From contig NZ_JADEXR010000024.1 in the NCBI RefSeq assembly GCF_015206995.1, forward strand, positions 1 to 59,121: a DNA stretch of 59,121 bases, in the 5' to 3' direction. The stretch comes from an aff. Roholtiella sp. LEGE 12411 (GTDB lineage Bacteria > Cyanobacteriota > Cyanobacteriia > Cyanobacteriales > Nostocaceae). The translations under genes were made by a program, and so were the position numbers. The notes beneath the pieces were generated by a model. The model made no database searches, was not told the DNA's origin, and saw only the letters and a list, made by a program, of their open reading frames with translations. Below are positions 8,007 through 16,023 of the stretch, piece by piece (the stretch's first letter is position 1; every line of letters begins with the position of its first letter).

Positions 8007-9698
8007 TTATTGAGATTTAGTGCATCGATAAAGCTGATAAGAAACACCTATGCGATGGTGCTGCGCGGGATCTATGGTGCAAGCAGTTTGTCCAGAAAGT
8101 TCTAGATGCTGCGGATAATCTCGTTTTCTCATTCCAGAACCAACAATCCATAAATTCAGCTTAGATGTTGCTGGTGCAGGTAGTTGGGAAAGGTTTTTCC
8201 AGACAGCAGTTAAATCAGGATATTTCTGTAAAAATGCAAAACTATCAGAGCTAATAGCTGAATTCAAGTCTTTAGATTTATCCGTTGGAATTTGACTTCT
8301 GATTTGTTCTAATGCTGTAGTAAAACTTAATCCCAATGCCACATCCTGATAATTGCTATATCCTATCACTAACATTATTGGTACAGAAGGTTCTAGGTTC
8401 ATCTTTTGGGCGACTTGCTCAGGCTGAAAAGGTTTTTTAAACCCTAAATTAGAAACAACCAAAACACAACTAATTAAACCAATAAATAAAAAGATAAATA
8501 TAGAAATTCGGTGATTTTTAATTTCAAGACTAGCTGCAAGGAGGGCGCAAAAGCTGGGATAGTAGACGAAGTGATAACGGGGAACAATGGTGATGTCTTT
8601 ACCGAAAAAATAAACAATAATAAAAAATTGTAATAACACGAAAATAGTAAAACTTAAAAGCGTGAATGTTGCTAAATGAGTTGTACTTTGTAACCACAGC
8701 AGCTTTAAACCTTTGAATACTTGCGACCCTACCCAAATAGCAAACATCACCATTAAAGAGCCATAAATAATCGCAATTGGTAAAGGCTGGTTTTCCACAG
8801 GTAGAGCAATCACCATCAACACCCAGCTAATAAGAGTTTGATATAAAGGTGCAATAGGAGAAGGAGACGGTAGCCAACTGGTTTCAGAACGCTGAGCATG
8901 GCTCAATATCACTAGCAACCAAGGAATGAAGCTAGTTACAATACCACTTGTGGAGCAAATCAGAGCAAGCCCAATTTGGTGTTTGTTCAGTATTTTTGCC
9001 TTACCCCAGTACATCAATATAAGTAGTGTTGCAATTTCAGCGATGAAAGCCAAAGCAAAAAAGTAGTGAACGTAAAGACCAATGCTATTAATAATTGCCC
9101 ATAATAGCCAAACCCAAAATCTAATACGCGATCGCTCAAACATATCCCGCTGAATTTGCATTAGCCCTAATAACGCTAAAGTTATAAGTAGCATGGGCAT
9201 GGTATAATGACGTGCCTCTTGGGAAAGGTAAACAGCAAAAGGAGAAACAGCCATGATCGTCGCTGCCATGATTCCAGATGTTCTAGAAAAGGCAATACGA
9301 TTGACAGCATAAATTGCCCCGATCGCACACACACCGAATAGAGCTGGTAGCGATCGCAATTTTTCCACCCATGCTGAACCCAAAGGAGTCATCCATTCTA
9401 ACCAGCCATACATACTGCAAAAAAATAGCGGCGGATGCGTAGACTGGGTAGTAACATTTTGGGCAATTTGAGAACAACTAACCCCAGGCTGGAAAGTAAA
9501 AATCTCCTGCACGCGCTCAAGAGGAAACACAACATCTAAAGGTAAGTCATTGTAATTTTTACCCAAGCTGAAAATGGCAGTAATTATCTCATCCATCCAT
9601 AAGGGTTTTAAGCCTAAATGCCAAAAACGTAAGATAGCACCAAGTGCGATCGCCCCAACTAAACCCAGATAATGTAGATAAAGTCTGCGATTTGTCAT
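8007..9698 (-). CDS. GT39/ArnT-like membrane glycosyltransferase
   Basis: 563-aa polytopic membrane protein of the GT-C superfamily (glycosyltransferase family 39-like). After the first membrane segment the first loop carries LGLKPLWMDEIITAIFSLG, where the D-E pair is the expected catalytic/metal site of GT-C enzymes using polyprenyl-phosphate sugars. A further loop motif (QSTHPPLFF) and SRTSGIMAA.IMAVSPF, then SQEARHYTM, are typical. About ten or eleven hydrophobic segments follow and a soluble C-terminal tail of some 120 residues. The acceptor (protein, lipid or polysaccharide) cannot be told from sequence. Monocistronic by position; 70 bp beyond the raf1 stop, convergent. Confidence 0.85.
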   Translation of the reverse strand: MTNRRLYLHYLGLVGAIALGAILRFWHLGLKPLWMDEIITAIFSLGKNYNDLPLDVVFPLERVQEIFTFQPGVSCSQIAQNVTTQSTHPPLFFCSMYGWLEWMTPLGSAWVEKLRSLPALFGVCAIGAIYAVNRIAFSRTSGIMAATIMAVSPFAVYLSQEARHYTMPMLLITLALLGLMQIQRDMFERSRIRFWVWLLWAIINSIGLYVHYFFALAFIAEIATLLILMYWGKAKILNKHQIGLALICSTSGIVTSFIPWLLVILSHAQRSETSWLPSPSPIAPLYQTLISWVLMVIALPVENQPLPIAIIYGSLMVMFAIWVGSQVFKGLKLLWLQSTTHLATFTLLSFTIFVLLQFFIIVYFFGKDITIVPRYHFVYYPSFCALLAASLEIKNHRISIFIFLFIGLISCVLVVSNLGFKKPFQPEQVAQKMNLEPSVPIMLVIGYSNYQDVALGLSFTTALEQIRSQIPTDKSKDLNSAISSDSFAFLQKYPDLTAVWKNLSQLPAPATSKLNLWIVGSGMRKRDYPQHLELSGQTACTIDPAQHHRIGVSYQLYRCTKSQ

Positions 9699-9741
9699 TA
9701 TTTAGCTATTAGCAATCTATTAAAACAGTGAACAGTTAAGC

Positions 9742-9850
9742 TAAAACACATTTAAATTGCACAATCATTCATGAGGGCTGTCCTTGATCATTTGTCATTA
9801 GTCAAAAGTATTTACAAAAGACACATGACAAATAATTAATGAAGGTTTTA
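9742..9850 (+). repeat. dispersed intergenic repeat, copy 1
   Basis: 41 bases (9742-9782) are identical to 21149-21189, and similarity continues for about 70 more bases (TCATTAGTCAAAA and ACACATGACAAAT words). It occupies most of the gap before the UvrD-type helicase gene. No coding content. Confidence 0.75.
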
Positions 9851-9967
9851 GCCAGTGAATGTGCAACTTGGAAGTCCCTTAGCTTATCAGTGAACAACGG
9901 CAACTGACCATTGATAACTGATTAATATCTAGGTTTTGGAAATTATATTCAATATCTAAAATTTTAT

Positions 9968-12418
9968 ATGTCAGACGCTAACTTTACTGCTACGGTGCCT
10001 CAAGAATCTCTCCAATCAAAATTATCTCAGCCATCACCTATTGTTTCTTTGCGGGAGAAGACTTTAGCAATCCGCAACAGTCTACGTCCCGGACAACAGC
10101 AAATGGCTGACTGGAAATCTGGGCCACTGGCTGTTTCCGCCGTTCCTGGTGCTGGTAAATCCACAGGTATGGCGGCGGCGGCGGCGATCGCGATCGCACA
10201 TCAGTACGAAAATTCTACTACTTCACGCTCATCCTCCCGTCGTCAGTTGGTGGTCGTAACCTTTACTCGCTCCGCCGCCGCTAATATTAAAGCAAAGATT
10301 CGCAAATACTTACGAGATGATTTATCTCTACCTCAGACAGGTTTTGCTGTCTATACTCTGCATGGTCTGGCATTAAATATTGCCAGTCGCCATTCTGACT
10401 TATCGGGTTTACAGCTAGAAAATGTCACATTAATCACGCCAAGCCAAAGCCATCGCTTTATCCGAACTGCTGTAGAACAATGGATTGCTAACAATCCAGG
10501 ACGATATTCCCGATTGCTGGAAGGTGATCAATTTGACGGTGAAGAGACAGAAAGATTGCGTCGCCAGTCGGTGCTACGAACAGAAGTATTACCGGAATTG
10601 GCGATTACGGTAATTCACGAAGCAAAAAGCTCAGGTATATCGCCAGAAAAGCTACGGGAGTGGAGTCAACAAACCACAGATGAATATGCAATTTTGCGGG
10701 TTGCATCTGGTTTGTACGAGCAATATCAAAATTTAATGCGATCGCGTGACTTCATCGACTATGACGATATGATTTTAGCCGCGCTGCGTGTTCTTGAAAA
10801 CCACAGCGCCCGTCGCATTGAGCAAAATCAGGTTTTCGCCGTTTTTGAAGACGAAGCCCAAGATTCTAGTCCTCTTCAGACGCAGCTTTTGGAAATTTTG
10901 GCGAGTGACTCTTTGGAAGAGGGGGAGCAGAGGGAGAATAATAACTCAGCACTTAATTTAGTGCGAGTTGGTGATCCTAACCAAGCAATTAACTCTACAT
11001 TTACCCCAGCCGATCCGATTTACTTCCGGCAATTTTGTGAAGAGTGCGATCGCGCCGAACGATTAGCAACGATGGATCAAGCCGGTCGCAGTACTAGAAT
11101 GATCATCGAAGCTGCTAACTTTGCCCTCAAATGGGTAAATAGCTTTTATGGGGTAAAGGGTCAAGAGTCAAGGGTCAAGGGTCAAGGGTCAGGAGACAGG
11201 AGTGATTATTCTTCTCTACTCTCCCCCTTCTCCACTCCTCCAACTTCCCCCCTCCCTTTCCGTCCTCAAGCAATTCATCCTGTTAACCTTGGCGATCCCC
11301 AACCTAATGCCAATCCAGCACCAGTAGGAAGAGGACTAGAACTGTATACTCCTCGTGATATTCATCACACAATTGAATTGCTATCTCAGAGAGTGATTGA
11401 GTTATTTGTCCAAGATCCAACAAAAATCAGTGCAGCGGTTTTAGTGCGAGAAAATCGTCAAGGGAGATGGTTGGCAGAGGCGCTTACACCCGTGTGCAAA
11501 GAGCATAAAATTACACTTTACGATGTAGGAGAACGCGATCGCCGCTCTCATGTCCCGCAAGAAGTTTTGGCATTACTGCAATTTTGCGATCGCCCCCACT
11601 CCCCTGATTATCTCAAAGCCGCTTTAGAAGCCTTGGTGCAGCGCCAGTTAATTCCCACCCAAGACCTCAACGCTCTTGCTAGTCTCCCAGAAGAATTTTT
11701 GTATCCTAGCCCCTTAGCTCCACCCCAGCCAGAAGCAGTACAAAAAGCCTCACATTTCTGCCGCAGTTTACTCCGCGCTCGCTTAGAACTGCCTCTGTAT
11801 CAGCTAATTTCCTTCCTTGCCTTGACATTAAACTACGACCAAGCAGAACTAGCTACTGCTGACAAACTTGCAGAAAGGGTAAATCAGCAAATAGCTGGCA
11901 ATAGTTCCATGGGGGCGATGCTGTCAGCCTTAAGTGAAATAGTCAATTCCGAACGGTTTGAACCTGTGGAAACTGATGATTCAGAAGCACGTTATACCCG
12001 TACTGGTCAACTGACAATTATTACCATGCACAAAGCCAAAGGGCTGGATTGGGACTATGTATTTCTTCCCTTTCTGCACGAAAACTTGATTCCCGGTAGG
12101 TTTTGGGTTCCACCTCAAAGTCAATTTTTAGGCAATTTTACTTTATCAGAAGTGGCTCGTGCCCAAATTCGCGCCGCTTTCCACGGACAATCTAATATAC
12201 CGGATGTGACACAAGCGTGGGAACAAGCAAAACATCTGAAAACTGCTGAGGAATACCGTTTGCTCTACGTTGCGATGACACGAGCAAAGCAGCTTCTGTG
12301 GATGTCAGCAGCACAAAAAGCACCTTTTACTTGGAGCAAACCGGAGAATTTACAAGAACAAGCGCCTTGTCCCGTATTTGGAGCATTAAAGCGTCAGTTT
12401 CCGGAATGTGTGGGTTAA
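9968..12418 (+). CDS. UvrD/Rep-type superfamily 1 DNA helicase
   Basis: 816-aa ATP-dependent helicase. Seen in order: Q motif (LRPGQQQMADWKSG), Walker A AVPGAGKST (K64), motif Ia VVTFTRSAAANIKAKI, Walker B FEDEAQD (D295), motif III VRVGDPNQAI, motif IV region AGRSTRMI, motif V ITMHKAKGLDWDYVFLP and motif VI EEYRLLYVAMTRAK. DEAQD instead of DEADS fits the UvrD/PcrA-like cyanobacterial branch. Residues about 396-431 (VKGQESRVKGQGSG followed by a Ser/Pro-rich stretch) are encoded by heptamer repeats and pyrimidine-rich sequence and look like an in-frame insertion between motif IV and the 2B domain. Likely role: DNA repair or replication restart. Specific name not assignable. Confidence 0.9.
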   Translation: MSDANFTATVPQESLQSKLSQPSPIVSLREKTLAIRNSLRPGQQQMADWKSGPLAVSAVPGAGKSTGMAAAAAIAIAHQYENSTTSRSSSRRQLVVVTFTRSAAANIKAKIRKYLRDDLSLPQTGFAVYTLHGLALNIASRHSDLSGLQLENVTLITPSQSHRFIRTAVEQWIANNPGRYSRLLEGDQFDGEETERLRRQSVLRTEVLPELAITVIHEAKSSGISPEKLREWSQQTTDEYAILRVASGLYEQYQNLMRSRDFIDYDDMILAALRVLENHSARRIEQNQVFAVFEDEAQDSSPLQTQLLEILASDSLEEGEQRENNNSALNLVRVGDPNQAINSTFTPADPIYFRQFCEECDRAERLATMDQAGRSTRMIIEAANFALKWVNSFYGVKGQESRVKGQGSGDRSDYSSLLSPFSTPPTSPLPFRPQAIHPVNLGDPQPNANPAPVGRGLELYTPRDIHHTIELLSQRVIELFVQDPTKISAAVLVRENRQGRWLAEALTPVCKEHKITLYDVGERDRRSHVPQEVLALLQFCDRPHSPDYLKAALEALVQRQLIPTQDLNALASLPEEFLYPSPLAPPQPEAVQKASHFCRSLLRARLELPLYQLISFLALTLNYDQAELATADKLAERVNQQIAGNSSMGAMLSALSEIVNSERFEPVETDDSEARYTRTGQLTIITMHKAKGLDWDYVFLPFLHENLIPGRFWVPPQSQFLGNFTLSEVARAQIRAAFHGQSNIPDVTQAWEQAKHLKTAEEYRLLYVAMTRAKQLLWMSAAQKAPFTWSKPENLQEQAPCPVFGALKRQFPECVG
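11155..11262 (+). repeat. STRR heptamers inserted inside helicase gene
   Basis: GGGTCAA/GAGTCAA heptamers (11157-11193) are followed by a C/T-rich tract. They are the same heptamer, on the opposite strand, as the large array at 14139-14298. The reading frame stays open through the insert. Confidence 0.8.
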
Positions 12419-12517
12419 GCATTAGTCGATATATTCTGATACATGAAAAACTCCACCCACAAGTGCCATTCGCCCAAAGCGGCGGGGCGATTATCCCTCT
12501 ACAGATACCTGGGGATG

Positions 12518-12700
12518 GAGTTTCCCGTCGCTTTCAATGAATTGCCCAAGGCGATCGCAGATACAATTTTAGGCGATGCCTCAAAGTGTTCTGGGTTAAA
12601 AATCGCTGATTTAAAAATTACTAACGATTCACTCGATTTAATTGTCTTAATATATAATGATAGATTGTGTCTAATTAAAGCCAGCACATGCCTAAATTAA
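12518..12700 (+). CDS. possible small hypothetical protein upstream of rpmI
   Basis: A 60-aa frame (start [16 protein letters not shown]) begins after GGGGATGG and its stop overlaps the first codons of rpmI by 13 bases in another frame. The frame extends upstream to 12443. I do not recognise it. The overlap could mean translational coupling, or the stretch may simply be the rpmI-rplT leader; ribosomal operons of this type often carry an L20-binding leader. No infC precedes rpmI here. Confidence 0.25.
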   Translation, partial: EFPVAFNELPKAIADTILGDASKCSGLKIADLKITNDSLDLIVLIYNDRLCLIKASTCLN

Positions 12701-12885
12701 AGACCCGTAAAGCAGCGGCGAAGCGATTCCGTGCCACCGGCACCGGTAAAATCGTACGTCGTAAAGCCTCCAAAAACCACCTTTTAGAGCATAAAAGTTC
12801 CAATAAAAAGCGTAACTTGTCCAAGACTGCACTTGTACACGAACGCGATGAAGATAATGTGCGCTTGATGCTCCCATATTTGTAA
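12688..12885 (+). CDS. rpmI: 50S ribosomal protein L35
   Basis: 65 aa, the expected size. The N-terminus [21 protein letters not shown] and the C-terminal MLPYL end are diagnostic of bacterial L35; the protein is highly basic and belongs to the large subunit. It lies 21 bp before rplT, the conserved L35-L20 pair. The infC gene that often precedes them is absent. Confidence 0.97.
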   Translation: MPKLKTRKAAAKRFRATGTGKIVRRKASKNHLLEHKSSNKKRNLSKTALVHERDEDNVRLMLPYL

Positions 12886-12906
12886 GTCCTTCAGGAATAT
12901 TAAGTT

Positions 12907-13263
12907 ATGACTCGGGTAAAACGCGGTAACGTAGCTCGTAAACGCCGCAATAAAATTCTCAAACTAGCTAAAGGTTTTCGCGGTTCCCACTCAACTCTGT
13001 TTAGAACCGCCAACCAACAAGTGATGAAGGCACTACGGAGTGCCTACCGCGATCGCAAAAACAAAAAGCGCGATTTTCGCCGTCTTTGGATCACTCGCAT
13101 CAACGCTGCTGCTAGGCTACACGGTTTGAGTTACAGTCAGTTAATCGGCAATCTGAAAAAAGCCGATATCCAACTAAATCGGAAGATGTTGGCACAATTG
13201 GCAGTTCTCGATCCAACAAGCTTCAGCAAAGTTGCTGAATTGGCAAGTCAAGCTAAAGGATAA
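12907..13263 (+). CDS. rplT: 50S ribosomal protein L20
   Basis: 118 aa. [26 protein letters not shown], here given by its parts [14 protein letters not shown] and [16 protein letters not shown], and [19 protein letters not shown] are characteristic of L20, which binds 23S rRNA early in large-subunit assembly and in many bacteria represses its own operon. It is co-transcribed with rpmI and followed after 12 bases by a binding-protein gene that may be read through from this operon. Confidence 0.97.
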   Translation: MTRVKRGNVARKRRNKILKLAKGFRGSHSTLFRTANQQVMKALRSAYRDRKNKKRDFRRLWITRINAAARLHGLSYSQLIGNLKKADIQLNRKMLAQLAVLDPTSFSKVAELASQAKG

Positions 13264-13275
13264 AGGTGGTAACGG

Positions 13276-14091
13276 ATGAATAACCGATGTAACAGATCGG
13301 TAGCAATTAATCGGTTACATCTGGTATTATCCGCTACCATAGTTTGCATTCTTTGCTGTTCAATTTTGGCGACGGGATTCATCGTATCTGCCGCCCAAAT
13401 GCCAGAAATTCAGCAGCGGGGCTATTTAACCATTGCCGTCAAAGATAACTTGCGTCCCTTGGGATTTAAAGATGCCAGCGGTAATTTACAAGGTTTAGAA
13501 ATTGATTTAGCCAAGCGTTTAGCAAGTGACTTGCTAGGCAAAGCAGATGCTATCAAGTTAAAACCCGTAGCAAACCGCGATCGCTTGAGTGTAGTTTTAG
13601 ATCAGAAAGTTGATTTTGCGATCGCCAGGGTGACAGCAACCGAGTCACGCTCACGCCTAGTTAGCTTCAGCGTTCCCTACTACTTTGATGGCGCTGTACT
13701 GCTTACAAAAGATGCTTCAGTACAGCAACTGAGCGATTTGGCAAAGCGGAAAATTGCCGTACTTAATAACTCCAGTACCATTGCCCAAGTGCGGTACTAT
13801 GTGCCAAATGCCGAGTTAGTGGCAGTAAATTCTTACAACGAGGCAAGAGAGCAAATAGAAAGTAATACCGCTGTAGCTTTTGCCGCAGATACTAGCGTAC
13901 TGAGCGGTTGGGTGCAACAATATCCTCAATATCGGCTACTGCCAACCAAACTATCAACTGAACCCTTATCTGTGGTTATGCCCAAGGGGTTGCAGTACGA
14001 TGAGTTAAGACGAAGAGTAAATGAAGCGATCGCTGGTTACATAGCAGAAGGCTGGCTCAAGGAACGTGCTCAATATTGGGGTTTACCATAA
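13276..14091 (+). CDS. periplasmic amino-acid-type solute-binding protein (SBP family 3)
   Basis: 271 aa. A hydrophobic signal segment (LVLSATIVCILCCSILATGFI) precedes the family 3 binding fold: IQQRGYLTIAVKDNLRPLGF, GNLQGLEIDLAKRLA, KVDFAIARVTATESRSRLVSFSVPYY, and a C-terminal hinge (GYIAEGWLKERAQYWG). Such proteins bind polar amino acids for ABC importers or act as sensors. The two-Cys stretch at 'CILCC' could be a lipobox-like site but is not canonical. No permease or ATPase is adjacent, so it may serve a transporter encoded elsewhere. It starts 12 bp after rplT; GGTGGTAACGG is a plausible ribosome site. Confidence 0.85.
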   Translation: MNNRCNRSVAINRLHLVLSATIVCILCCSILATGFIVSAAQMPEIQQRGYLTIAVKDNLRPLGFKDASGNLQGLEIDLAKRLASDLLGKADAIKLKPVANRDRLSVVLDQKVDFAIARVTATESRSRLVSFSVPYYFDGAVLLTKDASVQQLSDLAKRKIAVLNNSSTIAQVRYYVPNAELVAVNSYNEAREQIESNTAVAFAADTSVLSGWVQQYPQYRLLPTKLSTEPLSVVMPKGLQYDELRRRVNEAIAGYIAEGWLKERAQYWGLP

Positions 14092-14138
14092 AGTCATTAT
14101 TGGTGCTGAGTGCCAGAGCAAAGCAAGAGAATAATTAA

Positions 14139-14298
14139 TGACCCTTGACTCTTGACCCTTGACCCTTGACCCTTGACTCTTGACCCTTGACTCTTGACTC
14201 TTGACCCTTGACCCTTGACCCTTGACCCTTGACCCTTGACCCTTGACCCTTGACCCTTGACCCTTGACCCTTGACCCTTGACCCTTGACCCTTGACAA
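14139..14298. repeat. STRR array, heptamer TGACCCT, about 22 units
   Basis: Some 22 tandem copies of TGACCCT, with interspersed TGACTCT variants, fill the gap between the binding-protein gene and the Ycf37-like gene. All frames are open on the minus strand, producing repetitive spurious ORFs. The same heptamer occurs at 11157-11193 and, scattered, at 34780-34930. Confidence 0.9.
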
Positions 14299-14346
14299 AA
14301 ACCTGATAATAGATACAGAAGTAACTTTTAATAATTGTATTTGCAC

Positions 14347-14874
14347 ATGATGGATAACAATCTAGCCGTTGTTTATCTCTCGATTTTGGTGGGTTTGCTC
14401 GCATTTACACTTGTGGGTGTTTCTCGCCAGATTTTCAAAACTCGCAAGCTTGAAAGCTCTCTGTCAAGATTGCGAAAGAAGTTAGAGAAAGAAAAAGGTA
14501 CGGCTCAAGAATATTACGAGTTAGCCAGTATTTATTCAGAAAAGAAATTGTTCTCTCAGGCGATCGCACTGTTTCAAAAAGCGATTAAAGCCGCCCAAGA
14601 AGAAGGGGAAGAAAATGTCGCCCCCATTTACAATGGTCTGGGCTATGTTTACTTTACTCAAGAGCAATATGACTTAGCGATTCGTCAGTACAAAGAAGCC
14701 CTGAAAAATAAACCCGACTACGTGACAGGGCTAAATAATCTTGGTCATGCTTACGAACGAAAAAAATTAACTGCTCAGGCATTACAAACTTACGAAGAAG
14801 CACTAAAATTTTCTCCCAATAACTCTACTGCTAAACGCCGCGCTGAATCTTTACGCCGTTTGGTTTCTGCGTAA
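14347..14874 (+). CDS. ycf37: Ycf37-like TPR protein
   Basis: 175 aa. An N-terminal membrane anchor (LAVVYLSILVGLLAFTLVGV) is followed by a basic coiled segment and about three TPR units: YYELASIYSEKKLFSQAIALFQKAI, APIYNGLGYVYFTQEQYDLAIRQYKEAL and TGLNNLGHAYERKKLTAQALQTYEEAL, quoted in pieces AQAIALFQKA, YNGLGYVYFTQEQYDLAI, NNLGHAYERKKL. Size, single anchor and TPR layout match Ycf37, a thylakoid protein aiding photosystem I accumulation. Start: ATG at 14347 or 14350; an upstream TTG at 14335 is less likely. Other TPR proteins could look similar. Confidence 0.75.
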   Translation: MMDNNLAVVYLSILVGLLAFTLVGVSRQIFKTRKLESSLSRLRKKLEKEKGTAQEYYELASIYSEKKLFSQAIALFQKAIKAAQEEGEENVAPIYNGLGYVYFTQEQYDLAIRQYKEALKNKPDYVTGLNNLGHAYERKKLTAQALQTYEEALKFSPNNSTAKRRAESLRRLVSA

Positions 14875-15005
14875 CTGTTAGCAAATTAATTTAACGTTAG
14901 TCTCTTAATCTATCGGTTTCCAAGCAATAGCTAGGAAATAGAGAAGTATACGTTTGTTGAAAGAATGTAAACGGATGATTAAGAGGCTGCGTTTTTTTTT
15001 TGATA

Positions 15006-15131
15006 GCTATTACTATCACTGTCTTCACTGCTATATCACTAGGATTTATTGTCCGTTACAACGAGTCTGCCAAACCCATCAAATGGTCATATACAGTAGC
15101 GCAGATGATGGAGAAATTCGCTACTAATTAA
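15006..15131 (+). pseudogene. transposase C-terminal remnant, IS630-like
   Basis: The frame ending at 15131 reads FIVRYNESAKPIKWSYTV then AQMMEKFATN and stop. The pattern YN..AKP.KW.YT is the familiar C-terminal signature of IS630-type transposases. No start or upstream domain remains. Confidence 0.45.
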
Positions 15132-15305
15132 TGAAATGCTGTACTTAGTTTATATTAGATTAATAATTACTCTTCAGATGGTTGTTTACTGACTTTCGTT
15201 GCTGATGAATACTTAACTACAGTAAATTCAAATATTGGAAAATCAGCACCCTATAAAACCAACGCTGTTGGCGCTACTGTGAAAAACTCTAGGATAGTAA
15301 TAGAT

Positions 15306-15335
15306 ATAAAAAAGGTTTGGCTGCTCGCCAAACCT
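15306..15335 (-). terminator. hairpin with minus-strand T run
   Basis: Stem AGGTTTGGC (15313-15321) pairs with 15327-15335, loop 5 nt; on the minus strand it is followed by a run of T (complement of 15307-15313). It could end transcripts arriving from the RTX-type gene at 16024. Confidence 0.4.
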
Positions 15336-15693
15336 CATATATAAATCCAGTGCATAACAACATCCCGAATTAATTTACTCATGATTCTGTTTCTAGGTCA
15401 TCTTCCTATAGGATGTGTGCAAATATTCTGAAACCTGATACGACATTATTCTAGTATCTCTGAATGCCTCAAAAGACAAATAATTCTTGAGCCAGAGATT
15501 CTTTCGAGGCTCTAGCTCAAGAATTTAGAAGCTAAAAATTTTGATTAATAATATGAATTTTAAATATGTGGAGTGCGTTGAAGAGTGTAACGCACCCTAC
15601 AGTTAAATGTTTATAACTATGGCTGATCTCTGCAATTTTATCAAAAAATCACAGAATAATTGTAGTGTTGTGCCAATATGCCAAATAGTTAAC

Positions 15694-15723
15694 AACAAAA
15701 AAGACGGGATTAAACCCGTCTTT
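15694..15723 (-). terminator. probable terminator of the RTX-type gene
   Basis: Stem AAAGACGGG (15700-15708) with 15715-15723, loop 6 nt. On the minus strand the stem is followed by six T residues. It is the nearest terminator-like hairpin beyond the stop codon at 16024. Confidence 0.5.
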
Positions 15724-16023
15724 AGTATAACAAGTAAAAACATCTTGGTAATTTATGCAATATATCAAAATACTATGAAAACAAGTTGCCAAAATGCCAA
15801 ATGATTACCAATCAAACGGATGAATTATTTTAGCTGTAAATAAATAATTGGCTATGTAATAAAATTTACTTTTGTTAAAACTTAATAGTTACTCAAAAGT
15901 CTAGTTATGAATTGCAACAGCACCTCAAAACCAGTAGATGAAAAAGTTCTACGATGCTAATGAGCAAAGTAGCGATCGCAGAACTTTTCGGTATACTGAA
16001 CTTGTGAACAATCGGGATTTACT

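Larger units (their letters stand above)
14875..16023. other. long intergenic region with remnant and hairpins
   Basis: 1.15 kb without an intact gene. It holds a short transposase C-terminal remnant (15006-15131), a GTGCGTT/AACGCAC hairpin near 15575-15596, two hairpins that read as minus-strand terminators (15313-15335, 15696-15723) and the second copy of the HIP1-led 33-mer (15971-16003). A 65-codon plus frame at 15607-15804 spans one of the hairpins and is not convincing. Confidence 0.5.

Noticed and set aside
14083-14404. Minus-strand ORFs of repeated VKGQGSR residues
   Set aside because: They are translations of the TGACCCT heptamer array in open frames; no ribosome site or conserved ends.
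15607-15804. 65-codon plus ORF
   Set aside because: It crosses a terminator-like hairpin, has no ribosome site and an unremarkable composition.
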